From the NCBI GenBank assembly GCA_041695085.1, contig JBGFRO010000050.1, forward strand, positions 98,271 to 162,270: 64,000 bases of DNA, given 5' to 3'. Each line of letters starts with the position of its first letter. Position 1 is the first letter of the stretch. The stretch comes from DYFT01 sp041695085 (GTDB lineage Bacteria; Bacteroidota; Ignavibacteria; UBA10030). The translations under genes and the position numbers were made by a program. Below the pieces are notes generated by a model. That model searched no databases and was not told the origin of the DNA. It saw nothing but the letters and a program-made list of their open reading frames with translations. This document shows positions 18,068-26,991 of this stretch, one piece after another.

Positions 18068-18457
18068 TCAAAGCGATTTCTTTACTGCTTCTGCATCTCC
18101 ATCATACTTCGAGGGGCATTTTGTGAGAATCTCCGTGGCGTGAAATTCTCCATCCACAAACCTCCCTTTCGCAACGATGCTTTCAGCGATCTCGAAGTTG
18201 TTGGGCTTGGCGCCCTCCAACACGACCTTTACCGTTCGGTCGCTGTCATCTTTCATATAGAACGTGAACTTGACCTGCTCTGCATCGAACGATGTCGGTT
18301 GTTCCCGCACCCACACACCTTTCACCTGTGCGCGTTTGTTCGATCGCTCCGCGGTCGCGAAATCCATGTATTCGACGTTCGACTCAAGAAAATTCACCGC
18401 ACCGATGGCGATTCCCAGCACGACTACCACTAATCCTACGACGACTTTGACATTCAT
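18068..18457 (-). CDS. ccmE: cytochrome c maturation heme chaperone CcmE, CXXXY type
   Basis: CcmE binds heme covalently and carries it from CcmC to CcmF. The 129-residue protein has an N-terminal membrane anchor (residues 3-23) and the OB-fold body (VKGVWVRE, VKFTFYMKD, VVLEGAKPNNFE, IVAKGRF, FHATEILTKCPSKYDG). In the usual HXXXY heme-binding motif the histidine is replaced by Cys114 (CPSKY), with Tyr118 kept. This is the variant described for Desulfovibrio and archaeal CcmE. ATG at 18457 is used because it begins the anchor; the longer upstream frame overlaps ccmD. It lies 4 bp after ccmD. Confidence 0.92.
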   Translation of the reverse strand: MNVKVVVGLVVVVLGIAIGAVNFLESNVEYMDFATAERSNKRAQVKGVWVREQPTSFDAEQVKFTFYMKDDSDRTVKVVLEGAKPNNFEIAESIVAKGRFVDGEFHATEILTKCPSKYDGDAEAVKKSL

Positions 18458-18461
18458 GCCT

Positions 18462-18599
18462 CTACCCTTTCTTGAAATGCTTTTCCAATTGCTGAATCTT
18501 CTTATCAAGGCGCAGCAGATAGCCGACGATGCCAATCCAGATCAACAGTACAACGCCGAGAACGATATACATCTGATTCGTACTGAGAAACTCTTCCAC
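18462..18599 (-). CDS. ccmD: CcmD-like small membrane protein
   Basis: A 45-residue protein with one transmembrane helix (about residues 10-28, IVLGVVLLIWIGIVGYLLRL) and a charged cytoplasmic tail DKKIQQLEKHF. This pattern is typical of the CcmD family found with CcmA-C in this phylum. CcmD assists release of holo-CcmE from CcmABC. The GTG at 18599 is proposed as the start because AGAGG lies five bases upstream and immediately follows the ccmC stop. Longer in-frame starts would run far into ccmC. It is flanked by ccmC (8 bp) and ccmE (4 bp). Confidence 0.82.
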   Translation of the reverse strand: MEEFLSTNQMYIVLGVVLLIWIGIVGYLLRLDKKIQQLEKHFKKG

Positions 18600-18607
18600 T
18601 GAATCCT

Positions 18608-19315
18608 CTATGACTGATGATGTGAGCGTTCGTATTCGAGCTTCGCCGTCTTGATCTTCATTTGCAAAAGCCATATAAACAACAGTGTAAATCCGGCGAG
18701 TGAGATGTAAAAAATGACGCGCATATTCGGTGCAATCATGTTCGACTCAAACAGCGGACCTTTCCCGGAAGGATCCCCTTTGGAACCGGGATGCAAGCCC
18801 GGCATCATTCGGGGCATCACAAAGATAAAGAAGGGGGCCGTTAGGCCCGAAATGATAGCGTACACCGCTGAAAGAGAGGCCCGCTTTTCCTCCGATTCGA
18901 TGGCAGAGCGAAGGGCGAAATACGCGCCGTAGATCAACAACAGGATGAAAATCGAGGTTTGACGTGGATCCCAATTCCAGAACGAGCCCCAATTGAAGCG
19001 CGCCCAAAGCGCACCGGTCACCGTCGCAAGAACGCAAAACAGGAGACCAAGACCGGCCGATGAGACCGATTTGAAATCGTACTCCAGTTCCTTCGTCCGG
19101 AGATAGCGGAATCCAAAGTACGTCGAAACAAGGAAGGCGAGCACGGCCGTCCATGCCACCGGGACGTGAAAGAACAGATTACGCGCCTTATCCTCTAACC
19201 CGGGAATGATCGGAAATTCAAAAAAGCCCTGAGGATTCGCCGAAAGCGGTATCCCAAGTCCCGCAACGATCACAAACGTAATCAGGAGAATGGAGCCGAA
19301 TTTGACGTACCTCAT
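18608..19315 (-). CDS. ccmC: cytochrome c maturation protein CcmC (heme handling)
   Basis: CcmC presents heme to CcmE at the periplasmic face. The 235-residue protein has six predicted membrane helices and a WWD motif at about residues 103-120 (WARFNWGSFWNWDPRQT). His50 (NLFFHVP) and a second His in PGLHPGSKG, between the last helices, are candidate axial heme ligands. The loop around residues 165-195 (MPGLHPGSKGDPSGKG) is longer than in E. coli. ATG at 19315 is chosen over 19333 because GGAAGG stands six bases upstream and the start then follows the ccmB stop without overlap. Confidence 0.94.
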   Translation of the reverse strand: MRYVKFGSILLITFVIVAGLGIPLSANPQGFFEFPIIPGLEDKARNLFFHVPVAWTAVLAFLVSTYFGFRYLRTKELEYDFKSVSSAGLGLLFCVLATVTGALWARFNWGSFWNWDPRQTSIFILLLIYGAYFALRSAIESEEKRASLSAVYAIISGLTAPFFIFVMPRMMPGLHPGSKGDPSGKGPLFESNMIAPNMRVIFYISLAGFTLLFIWLLQMKIKTAKLEYERSHHQS

Positions 19316-19316
19316 C

Positions 19317-19991
19317 TCAGTCCTTCCAGACATAATCGAACAGAAGATACGAGCCCGCCGTCATCACAAGGATGTAGCCGACCAGCACCTGAAAATCACC
19401 CGTTGCCTCCGCCAGTGGCTCCCCTTCGAGCGCCCGAGCGGTAGCATTCATTACGGTCATCAGAAGTACGATCAGGATGGGAAACGAGAGAACAGGATAG
19501 AGCGTTCCCCTCGTGTTCGCTTTCGCCACGATCGCAGCAATGATGGTGGCGGCAGAGGCAAAACCCAGGCTTCCCAGCACTACCGTCATGAGGAAAATCG
19601 ATCCTGATTTAATTACAAAAAATTCCGAAAACACGATCAAGTACAGGATCGTTACCGCAAGGGTCAGGGAGAGGGTCAGCGCCGTGTTGAAGAGCAGTTT
19701 CCCGAAATATACCGTGCCCGGTGACGCGACCAGCTGAAGCGTCATCGTCGTTCCCCGTTCCTCTTCGCTCACAAAGATGCGCGAAAGGCTCGACATCGCC
19801 GTAAAGAAAACCACCACCCAGTACATGCCTGAGAGGATGGTCGGACTTGGTTGGTCCGCTCGAAGTGCGAACAGGATCGTCGCAACCGAGGTCACGACGA
19901 ACATCACAAGGGCGTTCAATGCATAGCGCGTCCGCAATTCAGAGCGGACATCCTTCGATAGCAGCGCAAACGTGCTGGCAAACGCGCTCAT
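19317..19991 (-). CDS. ccmB: heme exporter subunit CcmB
   Basis: CcmB is the membrane subunit of the CcmAB ABC transporter that works with CcmC to load and release CcmE. The 224-residue hydrophobic protein has six predicted transmembrane helices, an N-terminal cytoplasmic segment (LLSKDVRSELRTRYALNAL) and the family motif SRIFVSEEERGTT in the first cytoplasmic loop. PVLSFPILIVLL in the C-terminal half is also typical. It is followed after 1 bp by ccmC and preceded by ccmA with a 48 bp gap. Confidence 0.93.
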   Translation of the reverse strand: MSAFASTFALLSKDVRSELRTRYALNALVMFVVTSVATILFALRADQPSPTILSGMYWVVVFFTAMSSLSRIFVSEEERGTTMTLQLVASPGTVYFGKLLFNTALTLSLTLAVTILYLIVFSEFFVIKSGSIFLMTVVLGSLGFASAATIIAAIVAKANTRGTLYPVLSFPILIVLLMTVMNATARALEGEPLAEATGDFQVLVGYILVMTAGSYLLFDYVWKD

Positions 19992-20039
19992 ACGGGCTTC
20001 AACATACGAAAATGTTGGAGGAAGGGCAAGGAGTTCACA

Positions 20040-20666
20040 TCAGCCTCCCACTCGAAGAGCTCGCGTACACCATCCTGCCTCTTCCTCATCGTTCGTAGCC
20101 ACGATCAGGATGCCTTCTCTTCGTTGAGTCGCCACGATTTGCCGAACGACTTCGATTCCTTCGGCATCAAGATTTGAAGTCGGCTCGTCCAGAAACAAAA
20201 CTGCAGGTCTGTGCAACAACGCAAAGGCGTATTTGAGGCGTTGTTTCATGCCCGAAGAGTAGCCGCGCACAAAATCATCTTTGCGCAACGCCAAACCGAA
20301 TTGTTTCAGCAATTCCTCTGCACGGGCTTCCGCAGGCAGTCCATGAGCCCGAATGCGGGAGAGGACCATCAAATTCTCAAGACCGGTGAACTCATCGTAC
20401 AACTGAAGATAGGGAGAAACCAGTCCGATGTGTGATCGCACTTCATTCTCGCTGAGCGTTCGTTCACCGATCTTGTATGTGACCGATCCTCTCGTTTGTG
20501 TGAGAAGGCCGGCAAGAATCTTGATAAGGGTCGATTTCCCGGATCCGTTGCGTCCAGTAATGGCAAGAGAATCCCCTCCTGAAAGTTCGAAGGAGAGGTC
20601 GTGAAATATCGTCCGCCGCTGGAATTCCTTCGCCAGCCCTGTTGCGATGAGATGAATGTCGTTCAC
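20040..20666 (-). CDS. ccmA: heme exporter ATP-binding subunit CcmA
   Basis: This 208-residue ABC ATPase powers the CcmABCD complex. Motifs: Walker A GRNGSGKST, Q-loop region GLVSPYLQLYDEFTG, signature YSSGMKQRLK, Walker B AVLFLDEP and the H-loop position, where VATNDEEE replaces the usual histidine. The GTG at 20666 overlaps the upstream peptidase stop as GTGA and starts directly before the nucleotide-binding fold; an ATG at 20687 is the alternative. The missing H-loop histidine is common in CcmA-type ATPases, where activity is low. Coupling to the upstream peptidase gene is unusual for ccm operons. Confidence 0.9.
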   Translation of the reverse strand: MNDIHLIATGLAKEFQRRTIFHDLSFELSGGDSLAITGRNGSGKSTLIKILAGLLTQTRGSVTYKIGERTLSENEVRSHIGLVSPYLQLYDEFTGLENLMVLSRIRAHGLPAEARAEELLKQFGLALRKDDFVRGYSSGMKQRLKYAFALLHRPAVLFLDEPTSNLDAEGIEVVRQIVATQRREGILIVATNDEEEAGWCTRALRVGG

Positions 20667-22369
20667 TTGAGAACCGCCACCTTCCATCGGAATTCTTCGT
20701 CTCCACACCGCGCTACAACGAAGTAAACACCCGTGGAGAGTTTGGAAGAAAGATCACTCGATGGAACAAAAATCACCTTCTTCCCAAACGATTCAACGAC
20801 CGGATAGCGACCAGAGTAGGCGAGGTCGAGCGAGGCGTCGAGAAAAAACACTTCGGCATCAACCGAAGATACATCCCCCACAGGCAATGTGAGTTTACTC
20901 GTTTCCTGCACGCGAATCGGATTTGGTGCAACCTCGGCCAACATACTTGCATTCTGACGAGTCGATGACTCCAGATACATGATGCGCCAAGACCGAGCAT
21001 CACCGGAAAAACCGGCCGTCAATCCCTTTCCCAGTCTCTGCGAGGCGTGAGAGGTATGACCGGGTGTCAAGACGATTTCATAAGGTCGCGGATTGGATTC
21101 ACTGCTCATCGCTGCGCTCACCTCGACGTTTGCAACAGTCGCTGTAATCGTGTCGCTCGAGAGATCGAACTGAACCGACTGGAGGCTCAGAGCGTAAGCC
21201 GAAGAGGCGACGGTTGTTGTTGTTCCCGTATAAGTCGAAGTGATGTTCGGAAGTAATCGCGGGTACAGATGTCCCTCCGGATAGAAGCGCAAGGTGTCAG
21301 CGCGGTCTGCAGTATAGAAGTTCCACGTCCCGAACAACGCAAACTCGGTCGTCAGATCGGTGCCTTTCGTTCTTAAGACACGCTCAAGCGTCGCGAGGAC
21401 CGGTGCAGATCGCATTCCTTCCCACACCTCGCGCATCACTCCTAATCCGAAACGGCGGGCGAGAAAGTGCGCAAACACGGACCGTTCATAACCGAAGTAG
21501 GTGGCGAGTCCGTAGCTTGTGAATGGATACGAGCGTTGTGTGTGAAGTTCGCGAAATCCACGGAAGAAGGAGGGAAGGTCGAACAAATAGTCATTGATCT
21601 CATCGAATATGACGTCTTCCATCCACACCGCACTCAGCTCATAAAAATAGAAATCGTACCGAGGGACGGAGCTCCAGATGCCGGTTGTTCCGATTTGCAC
21701 GGCATGATGAAATTCGTGGGCAGCCGTCACTCTCAAACCGTCAAGACCCGGCGTGCGGTAACCGAGATAGTCGTTATCGACTTCAATGAACGTCGCATAT
21801 CGTTGCGTCGGTCCTCCCGGAATGGCATCGTTCGGCGTCCACAAAGTCTGACCGAACATTCCGCTGCCGAGATCACCAATATAAATGTCGTACTCATTCC
21901 CTCCCCCCTGTCCGTTATCGAGCGGCGGAGGGGCGTAACCAAGGTGCTCGACCTGCAGGCGCCAGACATGATCAAAGATTGCTGCAACAGAATCGACATA
22001 CTCCTGCTGCGTGCCCGGCTTCTGCATCGGGATGCCGGTAGAAGTGATCATCGCCGGCGTGTGAACACCACTCGTGTCATAGTGTATGCGAAATCTACCT
22101 GACGGGCTTAGCCGCGAGGTCTGACGCTCAGGCCGGACGAGAAGGCTGCTCACCTCGCTTTTGGCCATCGATGAAAGATTGCTCCACTCGGCGTGTACAA
22201 GCGCAACAAGCGACGTCCCGCACTTGACGGTTCGGCTGGGATCTGCCACCCCTTCCTGGGTCGCCAAGATCCTTGCTGCCGTTTGGACAAACCTCGTTTG
22301 CTCCTGGCCGATTCCAAACGTGCACGTGAGAAGAAGCAGGCTGGTGACCCAAAGCGCACGTCTGGTCAT
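20663..22369 (-). CDS. secreted zinc metallopeptidase with T9SS C-terminal sorting domain
   Basis: The 568-residue protein has a signal peptide (MTRRALWVTSLLLLTCTFGIGQE) and a catalytic region with the zincin motif AAHEFHHAVQ, about residue 217. Upstream are GRFRIHYDTSG and NEYDIYIGDLG, as in the MXAN_6640-type putative metalloproteases. The C-terminal 85 residues look like a type A T9SS sorting domain: VAPNPIRV, a seven-strand pattern, GVYFVVARCGDEEFRWKVAVLK (only part needed for recognition). It would be exported by Sec and then moved to the surface by T9SS. It overlaps the FG-GAP gene at its start by 4 bp and ccmA at its end. Confidence 0.88.
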   Translation of the reverse strand: MTRRALWVTSLLLLTCTFGIGQEQTRFVQTAARILATQEGVADPSRTVKCGTSLVALVHAEWSNLSSMAKSEVSSLLVRPERQTSRLSPSGRFRIHYDTSGVHTPAMITSTGIPMQKPGTQQEYVDSVAAIFDHVWRLQVEHLGYAPPPLDNGQGGGNEYDIYIGDLGSGMFGQTLWTPNDAIPGGPTQRYATFIEVDNDYLGYRTPGLDGLRVTAAHEFHHAVQIGTTGIWSSVPRYDFYFYELSAVWMEDVIFDEINDYLFDLPSFFRGFRELHTQRSYPFTSYGLATYFGYERSVFAHFLARRFGLGVMREVWEGMRSAPVLATLERVLRTKGTDLTTEFALFGTWNFYTADRADTLRFYPEGHLYPRLLPNITSTYTGTTTTVASSAYALSLQSVQFDLSSDTITATVANVEVSAAMSSESNPRPYEIVLTPGHTSHASQRLGKGLTAGFSGDARSWRIMYLESSTRQNASMLAEVAPNPIRVQETSKLTLPVGDVSSVDAEVFFLDASLDLAYSGRYPVVESFGKKVIFVPSSDLSSKLSTGVYFVVARCGDEEFRWKVAVLK

Positions 22370-24588
22370 TGTATTCCTTGACGAAAGAACATCGTGCCGT
22401 TATAGAGTTTCACGCTTCCTTTCTCCGTCGCCGTCACCACGAGATCGGCGATGCCGTCGCCGTCGAGGTCGCCAGCCGCGAAATGACTTTGGCGTGGAAC
22501 TGGAAGAATTACACGAAAAGACTCGAATGATCCCTGTCCTGCCCCCCGCATCCATCCCAGAACATTTTTTGCTGAATCATTCCAAAGAATATCGATACGA
22601 CGGTCACCATCAAAATCTCCGACCTGCAGCTGTGAACGGTCGGCAATTTGGACTTCCAGGGCGAGCGTATCTGGCGGAAAGAAGGTGCCGTCTCCCTTCC
22701 CGCGGACGATCTTCAGCACTTTTGTGATGAGAGGGAAGGAAAGGAGAATATCTTCAAAACCGTCACCGTCGAAATCGGCGTTCCAGAAGTAGCTCTTCTG
22801 AATTTGCTTTTCGGGCATCTCGTAGGAGAAGACTTTCTGTCGGAATGACATGATGGAATCTCCCAACGAGACCGCAAATTCATTTTTTCCGGCCGCGTTG
22901 CGAAAGAGATAAGCGACATCCAGACGACCGTCGCGATTTAAATCCGCCACAGTTGCACCGAGAAGTGCATTCGGTATCGTCAATCGAAAATTGCGTTCAA
23001 TGAAGCGCTGTGGACCAAGCTGTTGAAAGTAGGACAACGCCGGGGTCGTGGTCGTTCCTGAAGCGGTATAACAAAAAAACTCCACCACATTCGGATGACT
23101 GACATCCCACGAAAGTAATTCCGCGTCCCCTCCTGTAGGAATGACATAGTTCACCGTTGAGCGGTCCCGAAGATCGAGGGTAAAGTATGACACGTGCGCG
23201 TGTTGAGGGTACGAAATAAGAAAGCGCGCAACCGAATCGACCGTCGAATGATACCCAAGGTAACGTGGATTCTCGGCGAGCGTGAAGGTGACGTGACCCG
23301 CAAAGGTTCCCCGACCTCGATTGAAGTAAACGGAGAGCGTATTGCTCCCCGCGTTCACCAATGCGATATCGTTCCATCCATCGGCATCGATATCGGCGAT
23401 GACAACGCCACGGGGGCGTACGCCTGTTACGAATTCGAGTGAATCGTGCAGGGCGTACGGTCTCTCGGCAGATCGATAGATCAGCAGCTGCCTCCCCTCC
23501 CTGTCGAGGAGCAGCGCATCTGCCACGCTGTCGCCATCCAGATCTGTAAATTCTGCCTTTTGAATATCGGTCGGCGCGGCGAATTCAACCGGCGGCGTTA
23601 TGAATTGCTCACCTGTGTTATAGAATACCTGAAGTGAGGAGGGTTTTGTCAGTCGCATCAGATCCAGAAATTGTTTTCCGAAAAGATCGACAAGCGAGAT
23701 CGAGACGGTCTGCCGATCAAGCGGGAGACTCTCTCGCAGTTGGAAATCACCTAATCCATCTCCATACAGCACCTCAATTCTGGGAGGTTGTTGAAGAGAG
23801 AGCAGCAGATCAAGATGACCTTTGGCAGTAAGCGTTCCGGACAAAAGCCTCTTCAATTCGCCGCGAACGGGGATCGCTGATTGATCAAGGAATTTGCCCT
23901 GTCCTACTCCGTACAAAAGATGTATTTCGCTTTGTACCCAGTCATAGATGATCAAATCGAGCAACCCGTCGTCGTTGAGATGTGCTAGGGTCGCAGCTCC
24001 GGCAGGTGTATCAGGATAGATCACTTTCCCTGCACGGAAACCGCCGCGTCCGCTTCCCAGATAAGGATAGATTCCCGGAGTCTCACGGTCAAAGACAAGC
24101 AGATCGGGACGACGGTCATTGTTGATGTCGCCGATCAGAATATTGGTGGGACTGACGCGTGTTGTGAGCAGGGTCGTGCCTTGCAGTGAATCACGTAGAG
24201 GATGATTGATCCGCCATAGACGCTTTTCCCGCTCATTGATAAACAACACATCCTTCACTCCATCGCCATCTACATCTTCGAACAGCATTTGATCGAAGGC
24301 GAATGGAAGCGACCATTCGGACGCCGATTGTACGTGAATGGTTGAATCGATATTGATAACGGCCAGCTGTCGGGTGCTGGGGTGAGCCAACAGAACGTGC
24401 GTGGAAGATGGATGTCGTGCGAGGAGAAGGAATTGCTCATACCTGCCGGGGAGGGGGAGGCTGTGGACTCGTCCGAAGATGACCTCGTGAGTTTGTCCCG
24501 ACGATTGGGTTGTCGAAAGCCACCACGAGATAAGCGTTGCGGCAAGAAAGTGAGAAGAGCGGTGTACAACGTCAGGTGGGATTCGCAC
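22366..24588 (-). CDS. secreted FG-GAP/VCBS repeat beta-propeller protein
   Basis: The 740-residue protein has an N-terminal export signal (about residues 10-32) and at least eight aspartate-rich repeat motifs of the calcium-binding FG-GAP type: DVDGDGVKD, DINNDRRPD, DLDGDSVAD, DIDADGWND, DLNRDGRLD, DFDGDGFED, DFDGDRRID and DLDGDGIAD. Such repeats fold as seven- or eight-bladed propellers on the cell surface or in the periplasm. No T9SS sorting domain is visible at its C-terminus, which ends within a repeat. It is translationally coupled (ATGA) to the T9SS-tagged peptidase, suggesting a joint surface function. The ligand is unknown. Confidence 0.88.
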   Translation of the reverse strand: MRIPPDVVHRSSHFLAATLISWWLSTTQSSGQTHEVIFGRVHSLPLPGRYEQFLLLARHPSSTHVLLAHPSTRQLAVINIDSTIHVQSASEWSLPFAFDQMLFEDVDGDGVKDVLFINEREKRLWRINHPLRDSLQGTTLLTTRVSPTNILIGDINNDRRPDLLVFDRETPGIYPYLGSGRGGFRAGKVIYPDTPAGAATLAHLNDDGLLDLIIYDWVQSEIHLLYGVGQGKFLDQSAIPVRGELKRLLSGTLTAKGHLDLLLSLQQPPRIEVLYGDGLGDFQLRESLPLDRQTVSISLVDLFGKQFLDLMRLTKPSSLQVFYNTGEQFITPPVEFAAPTDIQKAEFTDLDGDSVADALLLDREGRQLLIYRSAERPYALHDSLEFVTGVRPRGVVIADIDADGWNDIALVNAGSNTLSVYFNRGRGTFAGHVTFTLAENPRYLGYHSTVDSVARFLISYPQHAHVSYFTLDLRDRSTVNYVIPTGGDAELLSWDVSHPNVVEFFCYTASGTTTTPALSYFQQLGPQRFIERNFRLTIPNALLGATVADLNRDGRLDVAYLFRNAAGKNEFAVSLGDSIMSFRQKVFSYEMPEKQIQKSYFWNADFDGDGFEDILLSFPLITKVLKIVRGKGDGTFFPPDTLALEVQIADRSQLQVGDFDGDRRIDILWNDSAKNVLGWMRGAGQGSFESFRVILPVPRQSHFAAGDLDGDGIADLVVTATEKGSVKLYNGTMFFRQGIQ

Positions 24589-24644
24589 GGATGTTCAACG
24601 TGTTACCGGATCGATCGTCAGTGTGCGCGCATGAGCGCATGGCA

Positions 24645-25124
24645 TCATCGCGCCTTTCTGTGTGTCAGGCGGAGTTCACGACGCCGTGCAGCATCGGCGA
24701 AGCGACGTTTTTCTTCCTTCGTGACCGCTCGAATGGGGGCAATCGGGACCGGTTTACCGTCGTCGTCGATGGCCACGAACGTCAAGTAAGCACTGTTCGC
24801 GTGGCGTTTTTCGCCCGTAAGCAAATTTTCCTTCGTGACGCGAACGCCGACTTCGAGAGACGTATGGAACACACGATTGACCGAGGCCTGGAGAATAACA
24901 ACCTCCCCCTGCTTGATCGGTTGAAGAAAGTGCAGTTCATCCACGGATGCGGTCACACACACACGATGACTATGGCGGGAAGCTGCAATGGCCGCGGCAA
25001 TGTCGATCAGATGCATCAATCTTCCCCCCAACAGGTTCCCCAAGCGGTTCGTGTCGTTCGGCAGAACCATCTCAGTCATTTCGACCTGAGATTCCTTCAC
25101 GGTGCGGAGTCGGGGACGGGACAT
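24645..25124 (-). CDS. acyl-CoA thioesterase (hotdog fold, YciA/BACH type)
   Basis: The 159-residue protein is a hotdog-fold thioesterase hydrolysing acyl-CoA to free acid and CoA. Family motifs: EMVLPNDTNRLGNLLGGRLMH, where the N..G..GG.. helix carries the catalytic Asp and Asn; ASVDELHFLQPIKQGEVV; and VFHTSLEVGVRV. The C-terminal tail is Arg/Lys-rich. It begins 3 bp after the bamD-like stop and could therefore be cotranscribed with it. Length is normal for single-hotdog enzymes, which dimerise or form hexamers. The natural acyl substrate cannot be read from sequence. Confidence 0.92.
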   Translation of the reverse strand: MSRPRLRTVKESQVEMTEMVLPNDTNRLGNLLGGRLMHLIDIAAAIAASRHSHRVCVTASVDELHFLQPIKQGEVVILQASVNRVFHTSLEVGVRVTKENLLTGEKRHANSAYLTFVAIDDDGKPVPIAPIRAVTKEEKRRFADAARRRELRLTHRKAR

Positions 25125-25127
25125 CGG

Positions 25128-25973
25128 TTAGCGACTCTCCAGCGAGGATCGCTCAACGCCGAATCCAGTTTCCTTCTCCGCCGCATTCCGGCCGCTTTGT
25201 GAAAGTTGGGAGAGGATATCCAGGCGCAATTGTTCCGCCTCTTCTTTCAGTGAACTGTTCGGATACTTCGAGAAAAATTTTTCGATCTCCTCCTTTGCCT
25301 CAAGGTAGCGCTTGCGTCGCAGCATGGCTTCTGCTTTCTTCAACTGCGCGTGTTCGGCGTACGGTGAGTCGTAGTACTTCTCCAACACGAAATCGAACGA
25401 GTTAAGCGCGGCCCGAAAATATTCCATCTTCATGTAAATGATGCCGTTCTCGTATTCTTTCTTTGCAAGCTTGGTATGAAGCTCGGAAATCTTCTGCTCC
25501 GCGTCCGAGACCAGCGGATCGGTGGGATGATACTCGATGAACGTTTGAAATTCATCAATCGCACGGCGAGTGAATTCCTGATCGAGATGAGACGGCGGAG
25601 AGAGATGATAGTAACAGAGAGCACGTTGATATCTTGCGCGGGGAACGAATTCGCTTGTGGGCATTGTCCGAATCAGTGATTCGTACTCATACGCCGCAAG
25701 TTGATACTCTTCTCGCTTAAAGTACGATTCACCAATATAAAACTGAGCATCGTCGGCAAGGGTACCCCCCTGGAACTGAAGGGTGACGATCTTAAATTCC
25801 TCGATCGCCGCGAGATAGTCTTCATCATTGAACAATCTCATCGCCCGCGCGAAGCGCTCCTCGGCGCTTAGTTGCTGCAGCTCTTCGCTCGCTTCACATC
25901 CCGCGAACGTGAACAGAGCGATCGCCGTCACGACAGTCGAAACTACTCTAATCAATCTTTTCCAGCCTGACAA
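25128..25973 (-). CDS. bamD: BamD-like outer membrane assembly lipoprotein
   Basis: BamD is the essential TPR lipoprotein partner of BamA in outer-membrane barrel insertion. The 281-residue protein has a lipobox at LFTFAGC (Cys26) and TPR-like repeats: ERFARAMRLFNDEDYLAAIEEF, DDAQFYIGESYFKREEYQLA, ARYQRALCYY and AQLKKAEAMLRRKRYLEAKEE. The start is a TTG with GGAGG five bases upstream. It overlaps the end of the CapA-like gene by 26 bp. The C-terminus is Lys/Glu-rich. BamA is not in the window. Confidence 0.87.
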   Translation of the reverse strand: MSGWKRLIRVVSTVVTAIALFTFAGCEASEELQQLSAEERFARAMRLFNDEDYLAAIEEFKIVTLQFQGGTLADDAQFYIGESYFKREEYQLAAYEYESLIRTMPTSEFVPRARYQRALCYYHLSPPSHLDQEFTRRAIDEFQTFIEYHPTDPLVSDAEQKISELHTKLAKKEYENGIIYMKMEYFRAALNSFDFVLEKYYDSPYAEHAQLKKAEAMLRRKRYLEAKEEIEKFFSKYPNSSLKEEAEQLRLDILSQLSQSGRNAAEKETGFGVERSSLESR

Positions 25974-26991
25974 AATAGCCTCCGTTCTCCGCTACCAGCG
26001 GAACGTTCGACAGAGCACGTATTCGTTCAACGATTATATCTGCTTCCTCCCCACGTTCAAGAAACTCGGGCTGTTTCCCTGCACGAATCGGGAGAATCTG
26101 AACCGAGCGTACCATCACCCTGCCGGAAGATTTGCCGAACGCCATCTTTACGCCAAACGACCGCTGCGTCCATTCGTGCTGCGGTTGGTAGAAAACAAAA
26201 TTCCCGAGCGAATAGAAAAGAAGCTTCCCCTTGTAGAGCTCGATACCTTGCGGCACGTGAGGATGATGTCCCCAGACAGCATCGGCCCCAGCATCGATGA
26301 ACCATCGCATCTGGCGCAGCGTTGCCTCCGGTGGCAAATCCACGTATTCCCGACCACCGTGGAAGCTGATGATCACGAATTCGGCTTGCCGGCGCGCAAG
26401 ATCAATTTCCTTTCGAGCTCGCAGCTCATCGTATAACGAAATCCTCCCTTTCCACTCCCCTTGCTGATTCACAAACTGAGTATATGCCAGAACAGCCAGA
26501 CGTATGCCGTTATGTTCAATCACGCGAGGCGCAAACACCTCCTCCTCACTTCTGGAGGTGCCTACAAAAGCTATTCTCTGATCCTCCAGAAAATCGATCG
26601 TCTCCTTCAATCCTTTCAGACCGTAATCGAAGGCGTGATTGTTGGCAGTCGAAACGACTGTTACGCCAGCCCATTTCAACGAGCGTGCACCTTCGGGAGG
26701 ACCACAGAAAATGAGGTTATCTTTCGGATGCTGCGTTTCGCCCCCTTGATCCGAAAGAGGACTTTCAAGATTCACGAACACCACATCCGCCGCTTCGAGT
26801 CGTTGCTTGACAAGCTTGAACGGATACTCGAACCGACCACGCAACAGTTCCTGACCCACCGACCTCCCCAGATTCACGTCGCCAAAAGCGAGCACGGTGA
26901 TCGTGGTATCACGGTCACCCGGCCGGCTCCAACTCTCTCCCGCCCGCAGCACGAACACAACAGCGCAGACCGTCAGCCGCCAGGCGATCAA
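25948..26991 (-). CDS. CapA-family metallophosphatase-like protein (poly-gamma-glutamate synthesis type)
   Basis: The 347-residue protein has an N-terminal export signal (about residues 1-22) followed by a CapA domain with metallophosphatase-like motifs: FGDVNLGRSV, VNLESPLSD, STANNHAFDYG, ISFHGGREY, GHHPHVPQGIELY and SLGNFVF. The His and Asp residues fit a dimetal centre. CapA proteins act in polyglutamate capsule assembly or, more broadly, in cell-envelope metabolism. No capBC genes accompany it, so the specific role is open. Its TTG start overlaps the upstream stop as TTGA. A second CapA-type gene lies at 37302-38309. Confidence 0.88.
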   Translation of the reverse strand: MIAWRLTVCAVVFVLRAGESWSRPGDRDTTITVLAFGDVNLGRSVGQELLRGRFEYPFKLVKQRLEAADVVFVNLESPLSDQGGETQHPKDNLIFCGPPEGARSLKWAGVTVVSTANNHAFDYGLKGLKETIDFLEDQRIAFVGTSRSEEEVFAPRVIEHNGIRLAVLAYTQFVNQQGEWKGRISLYDELRARKEIDLARRQAEFVIISFHGGREYVDLPPEATLRQMRWFIDAGADAVWGHHPHVPQGIELYKGKLLFYSLGNFVFYQPQHEWTQRSFGVKMAFGKSSGRVMVRSVQILPIRAGKQPEFLERGEEADIIVERIRALSNVPLVAENGGYFVRLEKID

